Source: Streptomyces cyaneus (GTDB lineage Bacteria > Actinomycetota > Actinomycetes > Streptomycetales > Streptomycetaceae). From it: a DNA stretch of 64,000 nt. Where the stretch lies: the NCBI RefSeq assembly GCF_004028635.1, contig NZ_RQJW01000019.1, positions 97,182 through 161,181 on the forward strand, written 5' to 3'. Position 1 is the stretch's first letter. Each line of letters starts with the position of its first letter. Shown one piece after another: positions 35,647 through 43,739 of the stretch. Below the pieces are notes generated by a model. That model saw only the letters and a program-made list of their open reading frames with translations, did no database searches and had not been told where the DNA came from. Both the position numbers and the translations under genes were made by a program.

Positions 35647-35663
35647 TGGTCGGCTCTCTTCTT

Positions 35664-35708
35664 CTGGATCAAACACTGCTGGATCAAACGCTTCTGGATC
35701 GAGTAGGA
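35664..35708. repeat. Three tandem 15-bp CTGGATCAAAC repeats
   Basis: CTGGATCAAAC occurs at 35664 and 35679, and CTGGATCGAG at 35694, giving a 15-bp period. The array ends 18 bp from the start of the solute-binding-protein gene. It could be an operator set or lie in the leader mRNA. Confidence 0.7.
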
Positions 35709-35728
35709 GATATGCAGTTGTGGGGGTC

Positions 35729-37732
35729 TCAGTGGCGCGCGTACGGCGCCCAGCCGTCCGTGCCCCGGAGGTAGTCGGCGACGGTGTGGACCCGCGCCTC
35801 GTCCGCGCTCATCTGCGGCCGGTCCGCGGTCACGGCCGCGCCCGGACCGAAGTTGCGGTACTCGGTGAAGCGCGCGTCCTTCCACGAGAAGCCGCTCATG
35901 TCGGTCCACGGAGAGGACTTGATCGCGGCGGGCAGCCAGGTGTCCCTGATCAGCACCTGCGCGACGGCGTTCGGCTCCCCGCCCGGATGCCACGGCCGCC
36001 CCAGGTGGAAGGTCCCGGCCGGCGCGTCGCTCACGATCTTCGACCCGGTGATCAGGAACCCGTACGGGTTGCCGGTCCAGGTCGAAGCGGCCGTGATGTA
36101 CCCGTTGTTGGTGTCCGAGCCCCGGCTCAGCGCCCGGACGACCGACCGCTCGATGACGGTGGTCGCCCGCCCGTACACGAAGTCGACGTCGCCCTCGATG
36201 TACGAGTCGCGGATGTAGACCCGGTTGATCACGTCCAGCTTGGGGCTGTCGGTCATCAGGGTGTCCTGGTTGCCCAGGAAGGCGGTGTCCTCGAAGACGA
36301 TCCGGTCACCGGTGGTCTTCATGGCGAGGGCCTGCTCGCCGTTCAGCTCGACCGCGGCCTCGTCGAAGTCGTTGCTGAAGGTGAGGTTGCGGGCGGTGAC
36401 GTCGTTCGCGGCGATCCGGACCGTCGCGCTCCCCGTCGAACCGCCGTACGCGGCAGGCGTGTCGAAGACGATGACGGTGTCGGACCGGTCGTGTCCAGTC
36501 CCCCGCAGCACGATGTTCGGCTTGGTCGCGGGGATGTAGACCTTGGCGCGGTACGTCCCCGGAGCCACCGCGATCGTGACCGGCACGGCGTTGCCGTCGG
36601 GCACGGCGTCCACGGCGGCCTGCACGGTCGGGTAGTCGGCCGGGACGTGCAGGGTCACGCCGATCCGCTTCTGCGGTCCGGAGAACTTCTTCACCAACGC
36701 CGGTACGGCGGCGGCCGCATCGAGCCGGTAGTCGTAGAACTCGCGCGGATCGAAGGCCGTCCCCCACGCGTCCTGCCGCCCGCTGACGTTCTTCAGGATC
36801 GAGCCGCGCTGCACCAACTGGGCGGTGGCGTCGGCCTGGTAGGGATGCTGGACTCCGTCGTAGTAGCTGTTCTCGATGACCATCTTGGTCTGTCCGCGCG
36901 ACCAGTTCCCGTACGTCCACGTCGGGTCGCCGTCGGACACCTGCGCCGAGAGGTAGTTGTTGTAGAGGTGGGCGTAGGCGCAGTTGTCGGCGGACGGATT
37001 GCGTTGCTTCGTTCCCGTGAACCAGTTGTGGTCGATCGTGATCTCGGTCTGGACGTTGGTGGTCCAGCCGATCCCGAAGGCCTTGTTGTGGCTGGTGAAC
37101 TGGTTGTAGGAGACGGTGATGTAGCGGCTGTCCTTGCGGATGTCGAGCAGTCCGTCGCCCATGTGCGTGAGGCGGTTGTGGTCGATCCAGACGTGGTCGA
37201 CGGTGTCCATCTGGATGGCGTCGAAGTCGGTGGTCTTGCCGTCCCAGTCGCCCTCGACATAGGAGTCGCGGATCGTCAGGTTGCGGATGATGACATTGCT
37301 CGTACCGGGGTTGAGGTGCAGCTCCCCGTGGACGATCTCTCCGGTGTCCCCGACGCCGATGACGGTCTTGTTCGAGGTCACGACGATGTCCGAGCCGAAG
37401 GGCTCGACGGCGATCGCCCCCGACACCCGGATGACGTACGGCTCCTCGGCCGCCGCGTACTTCGCGAGTGAGGCCTGGTCGGTGACGGTCACGACCTTGC
37501 CGCCCGCGCCGCCGGTGGTCCCACCGGCCAGCGAGGCGAAGCCGTGCGGCTGATCGGTCCAGCGATCGGCGGACGAGTCGGTCGGGGCAGTGGCGGCAGC
37601 GGTCGGAGCAGGGCCGACGGCCTGCGCCTCGCCTACCGCCCCGAGGCACAGGGCGGCCACCAGTCCGAGCACGGTGGCCACGACCCTGCCGTACCCCGGT
37701 CTCGGCAAGCGCTTGCCATGGAGGTGCGTCAT
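35729..37732 (-). CDS. Pectate lyase-pectin methylesterase fusion (PL1-CE8)
   Basis: A 667-residue secreted bifunctional enzyme. A signal (residues 1-38) leads to a PL1 beta-helix (about 55-320: VVTSNKTVIGVGDTGEI, HVWIDHNRLTHMGDGLLDI, FTGTKQRNPSADNCAYAHLY), then a CE8 beta-helix (about 355-650: VPADYPTVQAAVDAVPDG, GEQALAMKTTGDRIVFED, FLGNQDTLM, EGDVDFVYGRAT, LGRPW). In the PL1 half the RxPxxR motif reads RNPSAD, so its last Arg is replaced by Asp while the first is kept. ATG 37732 follows GGGAG. De-esterification and cleavage in one chain would let the lyase act on freshly exposed galacturonate. The fusion is continuous, without a frameshift. Confidence 0.92.
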   Translation of the reverse strand: MTHLHGKRLPRPGYGRVVATVLGLVAALCLGAVGEAQAVGPAPTAAATAPTDSSADRWTDQPHGFASLAGGTTGGAGGKVVTVTDQASLAKYAAAEEPYVIRVSGAIAVEPFGSDIVVTSNKTVIGVGDTGEIVHGELHLNPGTSNVIIRNLTIRDSYVEGDWDGKTTDFDAIQMDTVDHVWIDHNRLTHMGDGLLDIRKDSRYITVSYNQFTSHNKAFGIGWTTNVQTEITIDHNWFTGTKQRNPSADNCAYAHLYNNYLSAQVSDGDPTWTYGNWSRGQTKMVIENSYYDGVQHPYQADATAQLVQRGSILKNVSGRQDAWGTAFDPREFYDYRLDAAAAVPALVKKFSGPQKRIGVTLHVPADYPTVQAAVDAVPDGNAVPVTIAVAPGTYRAKVYIPATKPNIVLRGTGHDRSDTVIVFDTPAAYGGSTGSATVRIAANDVTARNLTFSNDFDEAAVELNGEQALAMKTTGDRIVFEDTAFLGNQDTLMTDSPKLDVINRVYIRDSYIEGDVDFVYGRATTVIERSVVRALSRGSDTNNGYITAASTWTGNPYGFLITGSKIVSDAPAGTFHLGRPWHPGGEPNAVAQVLIRDTWLPAAIKSSPWTDMSGFSWKDARFTEYRNFGPGAAVTADRPQMSADEARVHTVADYLRGTDGWAPYARH
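37704..37717. promoter_or_regulatory. Perfect 14-bp palindrome GGCAAGCGCTTGCC
   Basis: The site lies within codons 6-10 of the PL1-CE8 gene. Its centre AAGCGCTT is shared with the site at 44723 before the permease operon, and resembles LacI-type operators of Streptomyces sugar genes. An operator just inside a gene would act as a roadblock. It may also be coding coincidence (GKRLP). Confidence 0.45.
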
Positions 37733-37759
37733 TGCGGCTCCCAACAGGCATCGGGTGGG

Positions 37760-39268
37760 TTACAAGGAGGTGATCCGGAACTGTGTGAAGCTCGCCGCGC
37801 CGGCGTGTCCCGGACCGGCGGGCGCGAGGGCGAACAGGCCGAGCAGGGCGCCGACCCAGCGCCAAGGGGTGGCCGCGAAGACGGGGCCGGACGGGCGCAG
37901 GCCCTCCCCGACGTCGTAGAAGAACCGGCAGCGCGCCCCCGCCCCGATCTCGATGCGCAGCCGTACCCGCCCCTGAGGCGCGAGCCGCGCGTGTTCGGCG
38001 TCCCGTTCCTTCTCCGCGACGGCCTCGGCGAACCGGTGCACCACGTGCACCTCTCCGTCCGTGCCCCGCTGGAGCCCGATCCAGCCGAACGCGTCCCCGA
38101 GCACCGCGAGTCCCGCCCGTGCCCCCGGTTCCTCGCCGTCCAGCCGTAGTTCGACCTCGACCGCACACGGCGTGCCGGGCAGTCGCTGCGTGAGGATGTT
38201 CGGCAGTTTGCGCAGGTCGTGGGCGTCGGCCGAGCGGACGCAGGCCAGCTTCAGGCCGTCGCCGGAGTGCTGGGTGGCCCAGCCGTCCTGCGGATTGGCG
38301 GTCCAGGACCACTGGCGGCCGAAGCGTCCGCCGGGGAAGTCGTCGTCGGTGGCGGGCGCGGCGGGCGGCTGCGGCGGCAGGTCGGGGGTGCGGTGTTCGG
38401 CGACGGGGGCGCCGTCGTCGCCGAACACCGGCCAGCCGTCGGCACCCCAGCGCATCGGCTGGAGGTGGACGACACGGCCGTAGGCGCCCCGCTGCTGGAA
38501 GTGCAGGAACCAGTCCTCACCGGACGGGGTGCGCACCCAGCCGCCCTGGTGCGGCCCGTTGACGTCGGTGTCCTTCTGTTCGAGGACGATCTTCTCCTCG
38601 TACGGCCCGAAGAACTCGCGCGAGCGGAAGGCGCCCTGCCAGCCGGTCTCCACTCCCCCGGCGGGCGCCAGGATCCAGAACCAGCCGTCGTGCCGGTAGA
38701 GCTTCGGTCCTTCGAGGGTGAACCAGCCGGGGATCCGGTCGCCGTCGACGATCAGCTTGCCCTCGTCGAGGAGTTCGGTGCCGTCGGGGTGCATACGGTG
38801 GCCGGTGAGCCGGTTCTTCACCCCCGACCGGGACTTGGCCCAGGCGTGCACGAGGTAGGCCTCGCCGGTCTCCTCGTCCCACAGGGGGCAGGGGTCGATC
38901 AGGCCCTTGCCCTGCTTCACCAGGTGCGGGCGGGTCCAAGGGCCGCGGATCTCGGGGGCGTTGACCTGGAAGATGCCCTGGTCGGGGTCGCCCCAGAAGA
39001 TCCAGAAGCGGTCGTCGTGGTGGCGGAGGGACGGGGCCCAGACGCCGCAGTCGTGGCGGGGCGCCGCGAACTCCTCGGCCGGTTCGAGACGTTCGACGGC
39101 GTGGCCCACCAGCGTCCAGTTGACCAGGTCGCGGGAGTGCAGCAGGGGCAGGCCGGGGGCGCGGCCGAAGCTGGAGGCGGTGAGGTAGAAGTCGTCGCCG
39201 ACGCGGACGACGTCCGGGTCGGACCAGTCGGCGTTCAGGACGGGGTTGCGATACACGTCGGTCGTCAC
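37760..39268 (-). CDS. GH43 beta-xylosidase/arabinofuranosidase-like protein, cytoplasmic
   Basis: A 502-residue protein with no signal peptide. The GH43 propeller (residues ~5-300) begins NPVLNADWSDPDVVRVGDDF and has CGVWAPSLRHHDDRFWIFWG and the general-acid region FTLEGPKLYRHDGWFWIL. A C-terminal concanavalin-like domain (about 310-500, DDDFPGGRFGRQWSW) is typical of the beta-xylosidase subgroup. GTG 39268 overlaps the DUF6807 stop (GTGA). Inside the cell it would split imported oligosaccharides from pectin side chains; the exact linkage is not predictable. Confidence 0.88.
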   Translation of the reverse strand: MTTDVYRNPVLNADWSDPDVVRVGDDFYLTASSFGRAPGLPLLHSRDLVNWTLVGHAVERLEPAEEFAAPRHDCGVWAPSLRHHDDRFWIFWGDPDQGIFQVNAPEIRGPWTRPHLVKQGKGLIDPCPLWDEETGEAYLVHAWAKSRSGVKNRLTGHRMHPDGTELLDEGKLIVDGDRIPGWFTLEGPKLYRHDGWFWILAPAGGVETGWQGAFRSREFFGPYEEKIVLEQKDTDVNGPHQGGWVRTPSGEDWFLHFQQRGAYGRVVHLQPMRWGADGWPVFGDDGAPVAEHRTPDLPPQPPAAPATDDDFPGGRFGRQWSWTANPQDGWATQHSGDGLKLACVRSADAHDLRKLPNILTQRLPGTPCAVEVELRLDGEEPGARAGLAVLGDAFGWIGLQRGTDGEVHVVHRFAEAVAEKERDAEHARLAPQGRVRLRIEIGAGARCRFFYDVGEGLRPSGPVFAATPWRWVGALLGLFALAPAGPGHAGAASFTQFRITSL

Positions 39269-40110
39269 TGGCTCACCGCCTTGCGGACCAAGGCCGCCGC
39301 TTCGAGACGGGGAAGCCGTCCGTCGGCGACGACGGTGACGATCCGCCGTACGACGGTCTCGCCCGGCGGAACGGCCAGCCGCTCCTCGGCGGCCAGCGAG
39401 GACCCGACGCCCGGATACTCCTCGGCGCGCACGAACCACGGGTCCTGCCGGGTCTGGTCGGTGGCCCCCGCGAAGACGAGCGTCCAGGTGCTGCCCGCGA
39501 GGGCGACCCAGTCGGCGCGGGTGCCATGGACGGCCGCCTCGCCCTCGCGGTCGACGGTGAAGACCTGCGGGGGCTCCTGCTCCTTGCGGGCACGCCAGAA
39601 GAAGCCGCCGTAGGCCGCGCCGGGCCGTCCGTTGGTGGCCGGGCTGCCGATCGACAGCATGTTCGCGGTCACGTTGGTGAGGGAGTAGGTGAAGTCCAAC
39701 GCCCAGGCGGACGCGGTGAGTTCGGTGGTCGCGACCGTACGGCGCTCGCGCAGCAGCTCGGCCCCTGCCGCCACCCACCGCAGCTCCTCGACGAAGCCGT
39801 CGGGGTCGCGCAGCTGGAAGGCGGTGTGCCGCTGGGCGCCGTGGTTGTCGAGCTCGGTCGGGCCCTGGTCGCGGACGTAGGTGCGTCCGCCCCAGAAGTT
39901 GTGCCCCTCGACGTCGGGAACGGCTACACCGACGCCGAGGTGGTGTATGTGGTCGGCCGGGCTGAGTTCGGTGACCGCCGTGCCGGCCAGGGTGGTGACG
40001 GGGTGCAGATACGGGCGCGGGGAGAGCCGGGGCGGCAGTTCGGGCCGGGTGACGTACCGGCCGACCGGTCGGCCCGCGACGCGCAGCACCGCGGTGTCGT
40101 GGGGGGTCAT
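39265..40110 (-). CDS. DUF6807 (PmoA-related) protein
   Basis: A 281-residue cytoplasmic protein of the DUF6807 family, often mis-named methane oxygenase PmoA. Segments recognised: SPRPYLHPVTTLAGTAVTEL, DHIHHLGVGVAVPDVEGHNFW and ATNGRPGAAYGGFFWRA. HxxHHLG may be a metal or catalytic motif. Its function is not established, but it usually accompanies Gfo/Idh/MocA oxidoreductases in sugar-use loci, as here: start overlaps the oxidoreductase stop (TGATG) and its stop overlaps the GH43 start. Confidence 0.8.
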   Translation of the reverse strand: MTPHDTAVLRVAGRPVGRYVTRPELPPRLSPRPYLHPVTTLAGTAVTELSPADHIHHLGVGVAVPDVEGHNFWGGRTYVRDQGPTELDNHGAQRHTAFQLRDPDGFVEELRWVAAGAELLRERRTVATTELTASAWALDFTYSLTNVTANMLSIGSPATNGRPGAAYGGFFWRARKEQEPPQVFTVDREGEAAVHGTRADWVALAGSTWTLVFAGATDQTRQDPWFVRAEEYPGVGSSLAAEERLAVPPGETVVRRIVTVVADGRLPRLEAAALVRKAVSQ

Positions 40111-41267
40111 CAGGTGCTCACCTCTTTCGTTCGTGCCGGAAGGGCCCAGGGGGCGCCCAGCTCGGAGTAGAGGGCGAGGGTGTCGGCGGCGGCCGCGACG
40201 AGGCCGTCGATGCCGGGCACGACCCGGCGCTGCTCGTCGGGGAGCAGCTGCCAGGCCTCGTCCGGCAGCGGGGTCGGGTCGGGGGCCCGTCGAATCGCTT
40301 CAACGACCTTCATGAAGGCGCCGGTCGCCTCGGGTGTGACCAGCAGGTCGGTGCCGTCGGTGAGGTGCTCGACGAGGTTCTCCAGCAGGTCGGTGCGGCC
40401 GTACTCGTACTCCTCGGGGCCGTGGTTCGCGCGCTGGAGCAGGACTCGGTCCTGCTTGTACCAGAAGGTGATCCGGCCGTGTTCGCCGTGCACGACCACG
40501 TACGGCTCGTCCGGGTCCTCCGCGCACAGGGTCGCGGCGACGACGACCTGGGGGCCGTGCGCGGTGGTGACGCGGACGCAGGAGGTGTCGTCGGACTCGA
40601 TGGCGTTGGCGCGCAGCAGTTCGGTCTCGATGGCGGTGACGTCCTCCGCGCGGGTCGTGCCGCCCAGCGCGAGGGCGGTGGCGACGGCGTGCGCGAGGGG
40701 GTTGGTGAGTACCCCGTCGATCACGTCGACGCCGTTCATCCTGCGCTTGCCCGCCCAGGGCGCCCGTCGGTAGTACGCCTCGGCGCGGGCCCAGGCACCG
40801 GCCCCGCCGATCCCGACGATCTCACCGATCGCGCCCTCGGCCATCAGCGTCCGGATCGCGGGCACCGCGTGCGAGCCCAGCGACTGGAAGCCGATCTGGC
40901 AGACGACCCCGGCCTCGGCGACCCCGTCGGCCATGCGCCGGAACTCGGCGTACGACGGGGCGGGCGGCTTCTCCAACAGGATGTGCACGCCCTTGCCCAC
41001 GGCCGCGAGCGCCAGGTCGGTGTGGGTCGGGATCGGCGTGCAGACCACCGCGACGCTCGCGCCGGTGGAGTCGAGGAGCGCGCCGAAGTCGGCGGACTGT
41101 TCCGGCGTTCCCAGGCCTTCGGGGAGTTCGTCCGCGCTCAGCGGGGTCAGCTCGCAGATGCCCGCCAGCCGTACGATCCCCTTGTCCTGAAGCCGGCGGA
41201 TGTTCTCCAGGTGCCGGCGGCCGTGGCCGCGCGCGCCCGCCAGGACGATGGGTACGGCAGTGCTCAT
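40110..41267 (-). CDS. Gfo/Idh/MocA family oxidoreductase
   Basis: A 385-residue NAD(P)-dependent sugar oxidoreductase. The Rossmann entry is VLAGARGHGRRHLENI (a G-x-G-x-x-G variant). The family motif LLEKPPAPSYAEF supplies the conserved Lys, and the second domain begins near residue 125. It is coupled to the upstream PL1 gene by ATGA and to the DUF6807 gene by TGATG. Family members oxidise or reduce sugar hydroxyls; substrate is unknown, but context suggests a pectin-derived sugar. Confidence 0.88.
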   Translation of the reverse strand: MSTAVPIVLAGARGHGRRHLENIRRLQDKGIVRLAGICELTPLSADELPEGLGTPEQSADFGALLDSTGASVAVVCTPIPTHTDLALAAVGKGVHILLEKPPAPSYAEFRRMADGVAEAGVVCQIGFQSLGSHAVPAIRTLMAEGAIGEIVGIGGAGAWARAEAYYRRAPWAGKRRMNGVDVIDGVLTNPLAHAVATALALGGTTRAEDVTAIETELLRANAIESDDTSCVRVTTAHGPQVVVAATLCAEDPDEPYVVVHGEHGRITFWYKQDRVLLQRANHGPEEYEYGRTDLLENLVEHLTDGTDLLVTPEATGAFMKVVEAIRRAPDPTPLPDEAWQLLPDEQRRVVPGIDGLVAAAADTLALYSELGAPWALPARTKEVST

Positions 41268-42556
41268 GGGATCCTCCCTGCGCCCGCGCCGCGTGCCACC
41301 TCTCGGTCGGCCGTGGCAGCGCTGTCGATCTTTGTGTGCAGGGTAGGTGTCCAGCCGACGTCGGCCGTGAGATCACGCTCGCTGCCGGAGTTGTAGGCGT
41401 TGTGGATGGCGAGCAGATCCACCGGATAGCCGTTGAACAGGGTGCCGGACTGGTGGAGGGCGGTGCCGTTCCAGCTCTTGACCAGGTCTGCGGCCTCGAC
41501 GTGGCCGGGGGTGGTGAAGGCGTTGTTCTCGGCGAAGACGGCGGACTCGGTCGACACGCCGATGGAGTAGCGGTAGTCGTGGGCGTCGGCCGGGACGACG
41601 TACCGGTTGTTGTAGAGGTGCACCTGCCCGAAGCGGACGCGTGGGGCGCGCTGGACGACGGACTCGAACTCGTTGTGGTGCAGGGTGACCCGCAGCTTGC
41701 CCCGATCCCCGGTGGCCGTGTCGCCGTTGCCGATGAGGATCGCCTTGTCGTGGTCGGCGAACCGGCTCCAGGAGACGGTGACCAGGTCGGAGGCGTTGGT
41801 GATGTCCAGCAGGCCGTCGTGGCGCAGGTAGTTGCGGCCGAAGCAGGTGGGTTCCTTCTCGTCCGGGTGGCCCTTGTCGCTGAGGGTCACATGGTCGATC
41901 CAGACGTGGGTGGCGCCGCGCAGCCAGATGTTGTCGTACGCCGTCTTCCAGTCGCCGAGGCCGCCGGTGTTGGGCTGCCAGACCGGGAAGCAGTCGTAGG
42001 CGTCGCGGAGTTCGAGGTTGCGGACGATGACGTCGTTCGCGCCCCTGAGCTGGAGGCTCGCGCCCTTGAGGACCGCGCTGTCGCCGAGTCCGACGAGGGT
42101 GGTGTTGGAGCCGACCGTCAGCTCGATCCGCTCGGCCTGCTGGGCGGCCGAGGCCTGGCGAGCCTCCTCCTGCGGGCCGCTGGGCTTGGCGGAGCCCCAG
42201 GTACGCGGGTCGTAGGCGGCCAGGTACTTCCTGGTGCTGTAGCCGTCGGTGGCGTAGTCGGCGCAGTCCAGGTGGTCGCCGTCGTCGTCGGTGTTGGCGT
42301 CGATGGTGCCGGCGATCCTGATGATCTTCGGCGTGGCGCTGCCGCCGTCGAGAGCGCGGACGAGCTCACTGCGGTCGGTGACGGTGTACACGTGCGCGTC
42401 GTCGGCGGCGGCGCCTCCGGTGGTGCCTTCGCCCTCGGAGGCCCAGCCGTCGTGCGCGGGCAAGGTGTCGCGGCTGATGTCCCGGGCCTCGGCGTGGGCC
42501 GGGACGCACAGGAGTCCCAACAGCGCGCCGGTAACAGCGATCTGACGGTACTTCAT
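41264..42556 (-). CDS. Pectate lyase, family PL1, secreted (copy 3)
   Basis: A 430-residue lyase with a Sec signal (IAVTGALLGLLCVPAHA). PL1 landmarks: LTVGSNTTLVGLGDSAV, HVWIDHVTLSDKGHPDE, HDGLLDITNASDLVTVSWSR, VVQRAPRVRFGQVHLYNN. Both ends overlap neighbours as ATGA. A secreted enzyme buried between permease and cytoplasmic genes in a coupled operon ensures that degradation and uptake are made together. It is a close relative of the copy at 32006. Confidence 0.92.
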   Translation of the reverse strand: MKYRQIAVTGALLGLLCVPAHAEARDISRDTLPAHDGWASEGEGTTGGAAADDAHVYTVTDRSELVRALDGGSATPKIIRIAGTIDANTDDDGDHLDCADYATDGYSTRKYLAAYDPRTWGSAKPSGPQEEARQASAAQQAERIELTVGSNTTLVGLGDSAVLKGASLQLRGANDVIVRNLELRDAYDCFPVWQPNTGGLGDWKTAYDNIWLRGATHVWIDHVTLSDKGHPDEKEPTCFGRNYLRHDGLLDITNASDLVTVSWSRFADHDKAILIGNGDTATGDRGKLRVTLHHNEFESVVQRAPRVRFGQVHLYNNRYVVPADAHDYRYSIGVSTESAVFAENNAFTTPGHVEAADLVKSWNGTALHQSGTLFNGYPVDLLAIHNAYNSGSERDLTADVGWTPTLHTKIDSAATADREVARGAGAGRIP

Positions 42557-42846
42557 ATCGACACCACCCCCGCACGGTGACCGGCGGGCGACGGCTTCGG
42601 GGCACCCGCGGCCCGGCGGGCGGCCGCGCGCACCTCGCGGACGGTCGAGCCCGCCCCCGTGCAGGCTCGACGGTCGTCCGCGGGCAGGCTGCCGCGGGCC
42701 GCGGCGCGGGCGGGGATGCACAGGACTCTTCTCAGGGCCTCGGCGACCACGATCCGACGGGGCCTTGTCCTCCCCGCACCACCTTCGCGTCGCACGAGGT
42801 GATCAGCCGGCAGGGCGCATGTCACGGTGGTCCGACGGAGTCTCAT
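42553..42846 (-). CDS. 97-residue bridging ORF, decayed PL1 N-terminus?
   Basis: This frame starts with an ATG overlapping the permease stop (ATGA) and ends with a TGA overlapping the PL1 start (ATGA), so it exactly fills the only gap in a chain of coupled genes. The product is Arg/Ala-rich with three Cys and no recognised domain. Its middle (RIVVAEALRRVLCIPARAAA then RGSLPADDRR) resembles the signal region of the adjacent PL1 protein (QIAVTGALLGLLCVPAHAEA then RDISRDTLPAHDGW), and the DNA is similar there too. It is therefore probably the remnant of a duplicated lyase gene that now serves as a translational bridge. About 80 percent of its codons end in G or C, less than in its neighbours. 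Confidence 0.4.
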   Translation of the reverse strand: MRLRRTTVTCALPADHLVRREGGAGRTRPRRIVVAEALRRVLCIPARAAARGSLPADDRRACTGAGSTVREVRAAARRAAGAPKPSPAGHRAGVVSI

Positions 42847-43739
42847 CCCTTCACCGCCCCCGCGCTGAAGCCCGTGATCAGCCACTTCTGGATGAAGGCG
42901 AAGACGATCACGACGGGTACGGCCGCGATGATGCCGCCCGCGGCCAGTGCGCCCAGGTCGACGCTGTCGGCGCCCATCAGGGTGTTGAGGCCGACCGGGA
43001 TGGTCTGCTTCTCCGGGTTGTTGAGGAACATCAGGGCGAACAGGAAGTGGTTCCAGGAGTGCACGAAGGCGAAGGAGCCGACGGCGATCAGACCGGGTCG
43101 CAGAAGCGGCAGGACGACGATCCTGAAGGCCGTCATCCGGTTGCAGCCGTCGACCCAGGCCGCCTCCTCCAGGGAGTACGGCACGTTCTTGATGAAGTTG
43201 CTGATCAGGATCATCGACAGCGGCAACTGGAAGACCGTCTCCGCGATGATGACGCTGGCCAGCGAGTTGATCATCTGCAGCTCGGCGAAGGTCTCGAACA
43301 GCGGCACCAGGAGCAGCGCGCCCGGCACGAACTGGGAGCACAGCAGGGCGAGCATGAAGGCGCGCTTGATCTTGAAGTTGAAGCGCGCGAGGGCGTAGCC
43401 GCCGGCCAGGGCGACGAGGGTCGTCATCAGCAGGGTGGCGACGCCGACCAGGACACTGTTCTGGAAGTAGGTGCCGAAGCTCCGCTCCGTCCAGACCTTC
43501 TCGAAGTGGTCGAAGGTGATCGGCCAGGGTACGAGCGAGGTCGAGCTGGCCGGGCGCAGGGAGAAGAGCAGGATCCAGTAGAAGGGGATCAGGGTGAAGA
43601 CCAGGTAGATCGACAGCGGCAGATAGATCTGCCAACGCGGGACCTCGTCCCAGGATCGGTTCTTCTTCGACGTACGCGGCGGTTCGGGGGCGGCACGCAT
43701 GGGGGCGGGCGCGGCCTTGGTGGCTTCCTTGACGCTCAC
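42843..43739 (-). CDS. Carbohydrate ABC permease, MalG type
   Basis: A 298-residue inner-membrane permease with six membrane segments. The EAA loop reads SLEEAAWVDGCNRMTAF followed by RIVVLPLLRPGL, which docks the ATPase. GTG 43739 overlaps the stop of the MalF-type gene (GTGA). No ATPase gene is present; Streptomyces CUT1 importers commonly share the MsiK ATPase encoded elsewhere. Confidence 0.92.
   Translation of the reverse strand: MSVKEATKAAPAPMRAAPEPPRTSKKNRSWDEVPRWQIYLPLSIYLVFTLIPFYWILLFSLRPASSTSLVPWPITFDHFEKVWTERSFGTYFQNSVLVGVATLLMTTLVALAGGYALARFNFKIKRAFMLALLCSQFVPGALLLVPLFETFAELQMINSLASVIIAETVFQLPLSMILISNFIKNVPYSLEEAAWVDGCNRMTAFRIVVLPLLRPGLIAVGSFAFVHSWNHFLFALMFLNNPEKQTIPVGLNTLMGADSVDLGALAAGGIIAAVPVVIVFAFIQKWLITGFSAGAVKG

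Noticed and set aside
35729..37732. The PL1-CE8 fusion as an assembly or frameshift artefact.
   Set aside because: The frame is continuous with a sensible linker, and the second domain lacks its own signal peptide and start.
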